Assembly (NCBI GenBank): GCA_902762385.1
Contig: CACWNQ010000011.1
Coordinates: 1 to 64,000, forward strand
DNA length: 64,000 nt
Direction: 5' to 3'
DNA from: an uncultured Bacteroidales bacterium
GTDB lineage: Bacteria; Bacteroidota; Bacteroidia; Bacteroidales; Muribaculaceae
Positions 38,428-46,841 of the stretch are shown piece after piece. Under the pieces are notes generated by a model. It had not been told where the DNA came from. It saw only the letters and a program-made list of their open reading frames with translations, and made no database searches. Every line of letters starts with the position of its first letter. Position 1 is the first letter of the stretch. The translations under genes and the position numbers were made by a program.

Positions 38428-39633
38428 TTATTTAGTGAGCTTATCGTAGTAAAAATTAAGGACATCGGTAGCTGCCACAAACGATGACTGCTGGTTGTGA
38501 AGCACCATGTCCTGCTTGAGCTCCAGCAAGCGCTCCACCTCGGGATCGTTGTAGAAACGCGCCTTGAGTTGCTCGTTTATGGTCTCATACATCCAGTACT
38601 TCTCCTGCTGGCTGCGCTTGCGAGCGAAATAGCCGTTGCTGTTCACGTGATCGAAATAACGGTCGATCATGTCCCACACCTCGGCAATGCCAATCTCGTA
38701 GTAACCCGAATAGCAAAGCACCTCGGGAGTCCACTTGCTGGGAGGCAAGGGGAAGAGATGCAGCGCATTGCGGAACTGAGCAGCAGCAAGGTTGGCACGC
38801 TCAATGTTGTCGCCATCGGCCTTGTTGATTACAATGCCGTCGGCCATCTCCATGATGCCACGCTTTATGCCTTGCAGCTCATCGCCAGTGCCGGCAAGCT
38901 GGATTAGGAGGAAAAAGTCGACCATCGAGTGCACAGCCGTCTCGCTCTGTCCCACTCCTACGGTCTCGACAAAGATATTGTTGTAGCCAGCCGCCTCACA
39001 CAGCACTATTGTCTCGCGAGTCTTGCGTGCCACACCACCGAGCGAACCTGCCGATGGTGAAGGGCGAATGAAGGCGCGGGGATGAACCGAAAGCTTCTCC
39101 ATGCGAGTTTTATCACCCAAAATCGAGCCATTGCTGCGCTCGCTACTTGGGTCAATTGCGAGCACTGCCAGCTTGGCGTTCTCGTCTTGAAGCACATGAA
39201 GGCCGAACACGTCGATCGAAGTGCTCTTGCCTGCACCCGGCACACCGGTAATGCCAATGCGCCTCGACTGCCCAGTGTGGGGCAAGCATTTCTCAATAAC
39301 CTCTTGAGCAACCGCCTGATGGTCGGGATTCAAGCTCTCGACAAGTGTCACCGCCTGCCCAAGCACTGTGGTGTTGCCCTTGAGAATTCCCTCAACATAG
39401 TCGTTGACCGTGAGTTGAGGACGGCGCTTGCGACGCTTCATGTAGGGATTGACGATGGGCATCTGCTCAATGCCTGCATTCACTTGCAACCCAGTGTACT
39501 GCTCATCGTTTTCGGGATGGTTGATGTCGGGAGTCTCCACATTGTGGTGCTTAGCGATTTCTTCCTGCTCCTGTTGAGTGAAAAACCGCTTATCACCTTC
39601 ATTTATTGTGTGCTGTGTAATCTTGCTAGCCAT
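38428..39633 (-). CDS. meaB: Methylmalonyl-CoA mutase-associated GTPase MeaB
   Basis: G3E-type GTPase that guards and reloads the B12-dependent methylmalonyl-CoA mutase used for propionate formation. 401 aa. Walker A GVPGAGKST (about 129-137), DPSSERSNGSILGDKTRM, the switch region ETVGVGQSE, and the base-recognition NKAD motif in VINKADGDN. The N-terminal 70 residues are a charged extension. The mutase genes themselves are not in the window. It is 24 nt behind the 368-aa DUF1573 gene and may be the last gene of that transcript. Confidence 0.93.
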   Translation of the reverse strand: MASKITQHTINEGDKRFFTQQEQEEIAKHHNVETPDINHPENDEQYTGLQVNAGIEQMPIVNPYMKRRKRRPQLTVNDYVEGILKGNTTVLGQAVTLVESLNPDHQAVAQEVIEKCLPHTGQSRRIGITGVPGAGKSTSIDVFGLHVLQDENAKLAVLAIDPSSERSNGSILGDKTRMEKLSVHPRAFIRPSPSAGSLGGVARKTRETIVLCEAAGYNNIFVETVGVGQSETAVHSMVDFFLLIQLAGTGDELQGIKRGIMEMADGIVINKADGDNIERANLAAAQFRNALHLFPLPPSKWTPEVLCYSGYYEIGIAEVWDMIDRYFDHVNSNGYFARKRSQQEKYWMYETINEQLKARFYNDPEVERLLELKQDMVLHNQQSSFVAATDVLNFYYDKLTK

Positions 39634-39657
39634 TTATAGTATGTGTTGTTAATTGTT

Positions 39658-40764
39658 TTAGGATTTGACAGTAATTATATTACCTACCACTGGTATTGTG
39701 ATGCGTGGATTGACTGGGTCGTTGCTGATGACTGTGATGAAAGTGTTGAGGATGTCGCCATCTACATGCTTGGAGTAAACATCTATCTTTATCTGGGCAG
39801 TAGCGCCAGGTTTTAGTAGGGTTTTAGTAACACTGGCAGCGACTGCTTTATCGGTCGACATCACGCGCCTTATCACCAGATTGCTCTTGCCAGTGTTTTT
39901 CACCGTGACAGTTGCACAGCGTGACTGGCCTCGCCCAATATCGGCAATCAGCACTTTCGATTCATCCACCTGACACACCGGCGCTTCAGCTAGTTCTTTG
40001 CTAGTTAATTTAGAGAAATCCTCAACGACATTGGCCACTAAATTGATTTTCACTTCAGTAGGTGACTTCGTGCTGTGAAGAGGAGTAGCGGCAACTGTGA
40101 TGTAGTTGTCATTGATGCCCCACACGGGAGTTCGCAGGGTGTTAAAGAAAAACGACAACGTGCTGATGCTTCCAGGCGCAATCGTGTCGGGGACGGCATT
40201 ACACGTGATGTGGCTGGTGTTGTTGTCGAAGCTAAGCACTATGGTGTCGTTGCCGGTGTTATAAGCAGTAGTGGAACTTGAGGGCATCGCTCCTTTCTTA
40301 GTCTCGCCAAAGGGCAGTATCAGCGTTGTGAACTGAAGGTCGCCAGCATCAACCGGGTAAAACCTCTTGACACTCTCGGCGCTCCCAACCACCGAGCCCT
40401 CAATCACAAGACGTGTCCTGTTAGGACTGGTGTTAGTGTAGGCCCACACAGTTTTACTGAAGGGACCTGGCCTGCCAGTGGGAGAATAGGTCACGTCGAC
40501 GTGACCACTCTCGCCAGGCAAAATGACGTCGGTTGTGTACTGTGCAACTGTGCACCCGCAAGTGGTTTTAACCTGTGTGATAATCAACTCAGAATCACCA
40601 GTATTAGTAACCACAAACCTGCAAACCTGATTGCCCTCGCTCTCATTAAAGAGACCGAAGTCGTGACGCGTTTCGTTCCATTGCGCCACAGGCTGCGCGC
40701 CAGCCATTGCACATGTGGCAACAGCCAGCACCACGGCAACTGCTATGCGGCAAGCAACACCCAC
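39658..40764 (-). CDS. Exported DUF1573 protein with several ASH-like domains
   Basis: 368 aa, GTG start at 40764, six bases after the stop of the upstream DUF1573 gene, so translation is probably coupled. The signal peptide ends near AGAQ. The first DUF1573 domain (about 28-128) has HDFGLFNESEG, VTNTGDSELIITQVKTTCGC and FSKTVWAYTN. A divergent middle domain (about 135-250) and a third, ASH-like domain (about 270-365, VKNTGKSNLVIRRV) follow. The function is unknown; such beta-sandwich proteins are typical of the Bacteroidota envelope. Confidence 0.85.
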   Translation of the reverse strand: MGVACRIAVAVVLAVATCAMAGAQPVAQWNETRHDFGLFNESEGNQVCRFVVTNTGDSELIITQVKTTCGCTVAQYTTDVILPGESGHVDVTYSPTGRPGPFSKTVWAYTNTSPNRTRLVIEGSVVGSAESVKRFYPVDAGDLQFTTLILPFGETKKGAMPSSSTTAYNTGNDTIVLSFDNNTSHITCNAVPDTIAPGSISTLSFFFNTLRTPVWGINDNYITVAATPLHSTKSPTEVKINLVANVVEDFSKLTSKELAEAPVCQVDESKVLIADIGRGQSRCATVTVKNTGKSNLVIRRVMSTDKAVAASVTKTLLKPGATAQIKIDVYSKHVDGDILNTFITVISNDPVNPRITIPVVGNIITVKS

Positions 40765-40770
40765 CCGAGG

Positions 40771-41157
40771 CTATTCTTTGCTTTTAGGGATTATCGTTCC
40801 CGTTATCACAAGCGACGACACCTTGTCGACACAATTGGTCCTCACCTTAATAGTCTTGTGGAAAGCGCCAGCACGGCCAGTGGGGCTGAAGGTCACTTCT
40901 ATCTTACCCTTCTTGCCGGGCTTAATGGGCTTAGCGGTAAAACTTGGGCGTGTGCATCCGCACGAAGCCACAGCGTCGACTATAATAAGAGGCTTATCGC
41001 CAGTGTTTTTAAACTCAAAGGTGTGTTTCACAGCTCCTTTCGACTCCTTGATAGTTCCAAAGTCGTAGGTTGTCTCCTTGAAAGTTGCCTTGGGTTGAGC
41101 CATAATTGCCATGTGGCACACAAAGACGGCAACCAAAAATAATACAAAACGTTTCAT
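40771..41157 (-). CDS. Exported single-domain DUF1573 protein
   Basis: 128 aa from the ATG at 41157. A longer frame from 41217 runs through the promoter element TAATTTTG (minus strand, 41185-41192) and is rejected. A signal peptide (MKRFVLFLVAVFVCHMAIMAQ) precedes one DUF1573 domain with YDFGTIKESKG, FKNTGDKPLIIVDAVASCGC and FSPTGRAGAFHKTI. It is the first gene of a likely three-gene unit with the larger DUF1573 protein and meaB. Confidence 0.87.
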   Translation of the reverse strand: MKRFVLFLVAVFVCHMAIMAQPKATFKETTYDFGTIKESKGAVKHTFEFKNTGDKPLIIVDAVASCGCTRPSFTAKPIKPGKKGKIEVTFSPTGRAGAFHKTIKVRTNCVDKVSSLVITGTIIPKSKE

Positions 41158-41347
41158 AATTTCATTTATTAGTTTCACAAGACGCAAAATTACAAATAAA
41201 AGTGATGTACGCATCATTATTAATATTAATTAATTATAAAACCGAAAAAAAGTTTTTTAAAAAAACATGTTAAACACTATGCAAAAAGTGATGATTTTTA
41301 TTTGATTTTATTATCTTTGCAACTTGATAACTAATTTTATAGTGATA

Positions 41348-42700
41348 ATGCGAGTATATATCCTCCTGATTTTTATTTGCTTGACTGCTCTATTCACCTT
41401 TGCCCAGGGCGACGACCATGAGGTAAGGGTGGTGGGCGACAAGAACTACAACAATGCCACATTGGTTTATGATGGCATTGATGTATCTAATTATCAAAAG
41501 GATATCAACTGGGAGGCAACTGCAAGCGATCCTAACATCAAGTATGTGTACATCAAGGCCACCGAGGGTGCCACCCACAAGCAGCATCGCTACCGCTACA
41601 ACCTCGAGAACGCCCGCAAACATGGCGTGAAGGTGGGCAGTTACCACTTCTTGCGCACCTCAACTAGCATCCAAAGCCAATTCAACAATTTCATAAGCCT
41701 CGTCAAGCGCGAGGAGCAAGATCTAGTGCCACTGCTCGACGTCGAAACACGCGAGGGATGGACCATTAAGCAACTGCAAGACAGCGTCATGAAGTTTGCC
41801 ATCCTGCTCGAGGAGCACTTCGGTTGCAAACCCATGATTTACACCAGCAGTAGCTATTTCAACAACTATCTGGGAGCATCGTTTGCCGGTTATCCACTCT
41901 TCATAGCGCGCTACTCGAAGAGCGAGCCACAGCTATACTTTGGAGCCAAGTGGATATTGTGGCAATTCAGCGACCGCGGACGCATCGACGGCATCGACGC
42001 AATGGTCGACCTGAGTCGCTTCAACCGCGGGTGCAGCATCAAGGATATTGCCTATAGAACCATCAAGCCTAGCAAGCCACGTCGCAACAATGGCGATGTG
42101 CCTCGCCCCAAGGTTAAGCATGAAGAGAAACCCTATGTGCCCTATCCCAGGCAGAAGCAAAACCTAAACACCCCAAAGACCAAGGAGGAAAAAGAAATTC
42201 AGAAACGCGGTGAGGAAGCAGCTCGCAAGCGCCAGGAAATGGAGCAGAAGCGACTTGAAGAGGAGCGCAAAGCTCAAGAGAAGCAGCGCAAGGAAGACGA
42301 GAAGAAGCGCAAAGAAATAGAAAAGCGCCAAAAGGAGATTGAGAAGCGCCGTGCCGCCGAGGAGAAGAAGCGCCTGGAAGAGGAAAAAAAGCGACTTGAG
42401 CAAGAGCAAAAGAGGCAAAAGGAAGAGGCCAAACAGAAGGCCCGTGAGCAAGCTCAAAACCGCATGAAATCACAGAAATCGAGCAACGCTGCCAACCCAT
42501 CGACTGCCTCGTCGCAACAAGACCAGCGTCGCAATGATCTTGAACAGGCAAAGCAAGAACGCCTGGACCAGCAACAGTCGAGCGCAAGCACCCAACATAC
42601 CTCGACCAGCAGCACCAGCAAGCCGAAATACATTCCCAAAGGCAATAACCAGAGTTCGGCCGACAACGAAACAATAAAATACAACCGACACAAAAAGTAA
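41348..42700 (+). CDS. GH25 lysozyme with long charged C-terminal tail
   Basis: 450 aa from the ATG at 41348. The frame is open back to a TTG at 41324, but that lies within a few bases of the promoter TATCTTTG at 41312-41319. A signal peptide (1-20) precedes a GH25 muramidase domain (about 35-235) with YDGIDVSNYQ, YIKATEG, GSYHFLR and PLLDVE, where the catalytic acids lie. From about 245 to 440 the protein is a low-complexity Lys/Glu/Arg/Gln region, a probable single long helix or coiled coil (EEKKRLEEEKKRLEQEQKRQ), then a Ser/Gln-rich end. It cuts peptidoglycan; the tail may bind the wall or act as a spacer. Confidence 0.9.
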   Translation: MRVYILLIFICLTALFTFAQGDDHEVRVVGDKNYNNATLVYDGIDVSNYQKDINWEATASDPNIKYVYIKATEGATHKQHRYRYNLENARKHGVKVGSYHFLRTSTSIQSQFNNFISLVKREEQDLVPLLDVETREGWTIKQLQDSVMKFAILLEEHFGCKPMIYTSSSYFNNYLGASFAGYPLFIARYSKSEPQLYFGAKWILWQFSDRGRIDGIDAMVDLSRFNRGCSIKDIAYRTIKPSKPRRNNGDVPRPKVKHEEKPYVPYPRQKQNLNTPKTKEEKEIQKRGEEAARKRQEMEQKRLEEERKAQEKQRKEDEKKRKEIEKRQKEIEKRRAAEEKKRLEEEKKRLEQEQKRQKEEAKQKAREQAQNRMKSQKSSNAANPSTASSQQDQRRNDLEQAKQERLDQQQSSASTQHTSTSSTSKPKYIPKGNNQSSADNETIKYNRHKK

Positions 42701-42750
42701 TAATCTTCACGAAGCTGCATTTTGCACAATGCTATTCATGAGGTAAACAC

Positions 42751-42783
42751 AAAAGCGACATTGGCGCCAATGTCGCTTTTGTT
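42751..42783. terminator. Perfect palindromic terminator
   Basis: A 30-bp perfect palindrome, AAAAGCGACATTGGC and its complement (42751-42780), ending in a T run. It ends the GH25 gene. The remainder of 42701-43058 is AT-rich leader sequence of the next gene. Confidence 0.8.
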
Positions 42784-42833
42784 GTCATATCAATTTTATT
42801 AAATATTAAAAATAAAAAAATCATAATTAAATT

Positions 42834-42863
42834 TTGTTTTTTCATTGAAATTTCATATCTTTG
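42834..42863 (+). promoter_or_regulatory. Promoter of the first FN3/adhesin gene
   Basis: TTG at 42834-42836, 19 nt, TATCTTTG at 42856-42863. The leader to the ATG at 43059 is about 190 nt, much longer than for the neighbouring genes. Confidence 0.75.
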
Positions 42864-43034
42864 CCGTTGTCAATACAACATTATTTAATGCATCATAAAA
42901 TAACAATCAAAGTATCACAAAGTTAGATGCCTTGGTGTAACAATAGAATTAAGTTGTATATTTAGAGAATAATCATAAATTATTATACTTACCTTATTAT
43001 AATTGATAGCAAATACTTAGAGTTAATTCACTAT

Positions 43035-43056
43035 ATTATTAACAAAAACCGTTTTT
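43035..43056 (+). promoter_or_regulatory. Conserved leader end before the ATG
   Basis: ATTATTAAC-AAAA-ACCGTTTT lies directly before the start codon and recurs at 46817-46838 before the next gene of the family. It may be a translation-enhancing A/T-rich leader. Confidence 0.5.
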
Positions 43057-43058
43057 TT

Positions 43059-46000
43059 ATGAAAAAATTATTTTACTCTCTGGTTTTGTGTGTAATTGCT
43101 GCTATTCCAGCTTTTGCACAGGAGACAGTGACAGTGTATGACGGTGGCGCAACTAATGCTTACGTTCCCGTTTACGGTTTCTATGCCGACGCATTCAACA
43201 AGTGCGAGTACATCATGCCCGCTGATGACTTGAGCGAGTTGACTGGTTCGACCATCACTAAGATGGTTTGGTACTTGGCTTCTCCAGCTGAGGCAGTTTG
43301 GGGTGGCAACTTCCAGGTTTACCTGAAAGAGGTTGACGCCAATGCATGTGGTGATGCATTCATGGGCACTGATGGTGCAACCCTTGTATTTGAGGGTCCA
43401 CTTGATGGCACAGGCGAGACAATCGAGATTGAGTTTGCCAACGACTTCACTTATGAAGGCGGCAATCTGCTCGTTTGCGTTTATCAGACAGAGAAGGGCA
43501 CTTACAAGAGTGCTACCTTCGCTGGTGCCGATGCCCCTGGCGCATCTATTAGCAACTACAGCTACACTTCACTCGAGGCTATCACAACTGTTTACGCTCG
43601 CAACTTCTTGCCAAAGACTACATTCGAGTTCGTTCCTAGCAGTGGCGTAGTTTACTACAAGCCAAAGAACCTGCAAGTTAACGAAATTGGCACTAACAAT
43701 GCTACTGTAGCTTGGGAGGCTGGTAGCAACGAGACCTCTTGGGCTGTAGAGTACAAGAAGGCTGCCGACGAGGAGTGGACTGCTGCTGGTACTGTTACCG
43801 AGATGAACATCACTCTCGATGCTCTCGAGAATGGTACTCAGTATGACGTTCGCGTTAAGGCTATCTATGCCGACGGCGAGAGCGGCTGGGCAACTACTTC
43901 GTTCGCTACTCTGGCTTGCGAGGAAAGCGACATGGGCGAGGTTGAGTACATCCTCACCGACACCTATGGCGATGGTTGGAACAACAACCACCTGCAGATC
44001 TTCCTCCATGGCACTAACGTGATGGTTGCCGACCTCTTCATTCCTGGTCAAGTTAATGGCACTCCAAACGACAACCTGCTCGAGGGTGTTGTTAACCTGT
44101 GCTACGGTGTTGAGTACGACCTCGTTTGGGTAGCTGGTAGCTACAGCTATGAGACTGGCTTCACTCTGATTGGCCCTGCTGGAGAAGAGATTTACGTATT
44201 CCAAGGCACTGGTTCAAGTAGTGGTCCAACTCCAACTCCTGGCGTTCTAACTACCTTCACTATCAACCAGGTTACTTGCCCACGTCCAAGTGGCGTAGTT
44301 GTTGAGAACATCACTTACAATAGCGCAGATGTAAGCTGGCTTCCTGGCGCTGAGGAGCAAGACCTCTTCCAGGTAATCTATGCTAAGGGTGATGTTGCTG
44401 CCGATGCAATCGACATGACTCCTGTTCAGGCTAACGATCCATTCGTAACCCTGACCGACCTTGAGGAGAACTCTCACTACAGCGTATACGTACGCAGCGT
44501 CTGCAGCGAGGAGGATATGAGTATCTGGACTAAGGTTGTTACCTTCGACACTCCATTACGCTTCCCACTTCCTCAGAATCTCTATGTTAACGAAATCACC
44601 AAGAATAGCGCTGTTGCTAACTGGACTGGCGATGCCCCAGCTTACAACTTCCGCTATCGTCCAAAGACCGGTCTTGACGAGGGCTTCGAGTATGGCGGCG
44701 ATGATGAACTTCCTGCTGGATGGATTCCTGCTGGCATCACCAACTATGACGCTGATGGCGATGGCAACGCATGGCAAGTTCTTAAGATTACAGACTGGAA
44801 CATGGGTGGAACTCCACTTACCGCTGCCGGAGGTGACTACTGCATCGTTTCTGAGTCTCGCTTAATCTCTGACGGTAGCGTCTACGTAACTGGCGACAAC
44901 TGGCTTATCAGTTCTAAGGTTGAGCTGTCTGGAACTCTTGAGGTTTCGGCTGCCGACCTGGGTGCTGACTATGCTGAGAGCTTCAGCGTAATGGTTTCTA
45001 CAACTGGCACCGCTCCTGAGGACTTCGTTGCACTTGAGACAGTGAATACTCCTGGCGCTTTGAACACATGGCAGAAGTATGAGTATGACCTGAGCGCATT
45101 TGAGGGACAGGAAGGCTATGTAGCTATCCGTCACCAGCCAAATGGCAGCACTGGTTACATCCTCTTGATCGACGAGTTCAAGATTGTTTCTGAGACAGCT
45201 GGCGAGGAGTGGATTTATGTGAACAACACCACTTCTCCTGTAACTATGGAAGGCCTTGCTGCTGGTACTACCTATGAGTGCCAAGTACAGGGTGCTTACG
45301 AGGAAGGCAACTCACTGTGGACCGACCTCGTTTACTTCACTACTACACAGGCCGACGCTATGCCAGCTGCAGTAACTGTTGATAACATCACTGCTACTAC
45401 TGCCGATGTTAATGTAGTAGGCTCACAAGAGACCTACAACATCCGCTACCGCACTGCTGCTATCCAGAATGGTGTAGTAGAGGACTTCATGGGCTATGAG
45501 ACTGGCGATTGTCCTACTGGCTGGACTCTTATCGACGCCGATGGCGACGGTCAAAACTGGTATGTATGGAACCTCACTCTCGATGATGGTACTACTCAAA
45601 CTACCTTCTCTTCTAACAGCTACATCAACAACTATGGTGCTTTGACTCCCGACAACTGGGCAATCACTCCACAATCTACTCTTGGCGCTGCTGTTCAATT
45701 CGACGCTTGGGGACAGGATCCTAGCTACGCTGGTGAGCACTTCCAGGTTTATGTAAGCACTACTGGCACCGAGATTGCTGACTTCACTCCAATCAGCGAG
45801 GAAATCGTTGCAACTGGCGTTCAGACTACTTACACATTCGACCTTGGTCCTTACGCTGGTGAGCAAGGCTACATCGCTATCCGTCACTTCAACGTAACCG
45901 ACATGTACATTCTTAACGTAACCAACTTCTACATGGCTGGTGAGACTCCCGATGTTCCTGCTGGCGAGTGGACAGTTGTTGAGAACGTAGAAGTACCTTA

Positions 46001-46616
46001 CACTATCGAGGGTCTTGCACCTGAGACTAAGTATGAGGTACAGGTACAAGGCGTTGTTGACCAGTTAGAAAAGACTACTACCGACTGGACTCAAAGTGTA
46101 TTCTTCACTACTCTTGCTAGCGACGGCATGAACGAGTTCTACGTAGTTGGTGACTTCAACGGATGGGATCAGACTGAGGAAGGTGGCCGCATCGAGCTCG
46201 TTGAGAACGAGGACGGCACTGAGTACACTGGCCAAGTAACTCTCGACGCTAATGCTGAGTTCAAGATCATCACTCCTGCTGTGGATGGTGGCTGGATCTG
46301 GTACGGCGGCGAGGATGCTAATGGCGTAGGCTACTTCGAGGTTAACGAAGCAATGCTCGGCATTGACATCTCACTCATGGACGGCTCTAACTTCAAGGTT
46401 GTTGATGCTGGCGACTACACCATCACCGTTAAGGCTGCTCGTGCAATCAACGAGCCTCTCGTAATGGTTATCACTAAGACTCCAAATGCTATCAGCACAA
46501 TCGCTGTTGACAGCCAGAGCAACGAGTGGTACAACCTCAACGGTCAGAAGCTCAATGGCAAGCCAGTTACTCCTGGTATCTACATCAACGGTGGCAAGAA
46601 GGTTATCGTTAGATAA
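43059..46616 (+). CDS. Secreted FN3/choice-of-anchor-J protein 1 with T9SS-like tail
   Basis: 1185 aa. The signal peptide ends at PAFAQ (residue 21). Then: an N-terminal beta domain (about 22-202); FN3 (about 205-290); a DTYGDGWNN-containing domain (about 295-405); FN3 (about 408-500); two FN3 domains each split by a long jelly roll of the cleaved-adhesin/choice-of-anchor-J type (about 503-765 and 770-1022, with YDADGDGNAWQV and IDADGDGQNWYV); a SusE-like starch-binding domain (about 1025-1140, FYVVGDFNGWDQTEEGG); and a short sorting tail NEWYNLNGQKLNGKPVTPG to the end. It is probably surface-displayed through T9SS as an adhesin or glycan binder. Highly biased codon use suggests strong expression. 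Confidence 0.87.
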   Translation: MKKLFYSLVLCVIAAIPAFAQETVTVYDGGATNAYVPVYGFYADAFNKCEYIMPADDLSELTGSTITKMVWYLASPAEAVWGGNFQVYLKEVDANACGDAFMGTDGATLVFEGPLDGTGETIEIEFANDFTYEGGNLLVCVYQTEKGTYKSATFAGADAPGASISNYSYTSLEAITTVYARNFLPKTTFEFVPSSGVVYYKPKNLQVNEIGTNNATVAWEAGSNETSWAVEYKKAADEEWTAAGTVTEMNITLDALENGTQYDVRVKAIYADGESGWATTSFATLACEESDMGEVEYILTDTYGDGWNNNHLQIFLHGTNVMVADLFIPGQVNGTPNDNLLEGVVNLCYGVEYDLVWVAGSYSYETGFTLIGPAGEEIYVFQGTGSSSGPTPTPGVLTTFTINQVTCPRPSGVVVENITYNSADVSWLPGAEEQDLFQVIYAKGDVAADAIDMTPVQANDPFVTLTDLEENSHYSVYVRSVCSEEDMSIWTKVVTFDTPLRFPLPQNLYVNEITKNSAVANWTGDAPAYNFRYRPKTGLDEGFEYGGDDELPAGWIPAGITNYDADGDGNAWQVLKITDWNMGGTPLTAAGGDYCIVSESRLISDGSVYVTGDNWLISSKVELSGTLEVSAADLGADYAESFSVMVSTTGTAPEDFVALETVNTPGALNTWQKYEYDLSAFEGQEGYVAIRHQPNGSTGYILLIDEFKIVSETAGEEWIYVNNTTSPVTMEGLAAGTTYECQVQGAYEEGNSLWTDLVYFTTTQADAMPAAVTVDNITATTADVNVVGSQETYNIRYRTAAIQNGVVEDFMGYETGDCPTGWTLIDADGDGQNWYVWNLTLDDGTTQTTFSSNSYINNYGALTPDNWAITPQSTLGAAVQFDAWGQDPSYAGEHFQVYVSTTGTEIADFTPISEEIVATGVQTTYTFDLGPYAGEQGYIAIRHFNVTDMYILNVTNFYMAGETPDVPAGEWTVVENVEVPYTIEGLAPETKYEVQVQGVVDQLEKTTTDWTQSVFFTTLASDGMNEFYVVGDFNGWDQTEEGGRIELVENEDGTEYTGQVTLDANAEFKIITPAVDGGWIWYGGEDANGVGYFEVNEAMLGIDISLMDGSNFKVVDAGDYTITVKAARAINEPLVMVITKTPNAISTIAVDSQSNEWYNLNGQKLNGKPVTPGIYINGGKKVIVR

Positions 46617-46639
46617 TTGACTTGCTCATTTGAAACTTT

Positions 46640-46671
46640 AAAAGATGCGCCTCGCGGGGCGCATCTTTTTT
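46640..46671 (+). terminator. Terminator of FN3/adhesin gene 1
   Basis: AAAGATGCGCC and GGCGCATCTTT arms then T run. The same stem-loop, with small changes, follows the next two genes. Confidence 0.87.
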
Positions 46672-46736
46672 ATTCCCTCTTAATTCTCGCTTTCATTCAT
46701 AATTTTCCAACAAATTGAATATTTTTGTCACGAAAC

Positions 46737-46767
46737 TTGCGTTTTTGACTATAAATTGATAAATTTG
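46737..46767 (+). promoter_or_regulatory. Promoter of FN3/adhesin gene 2
   Basis: TTG at 46737-46739, 20 nt, TAAATTTG at 46760-46767. The leader is about 68 nt. Confidence 0.7.
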
Positions 46768-46841
46768 CAAAATAATATCAATTTTGTAAAATATGAAGAT
46801 TTAGTGTTTATTTTCTATATTATTAACCAAACCGTTTTACT

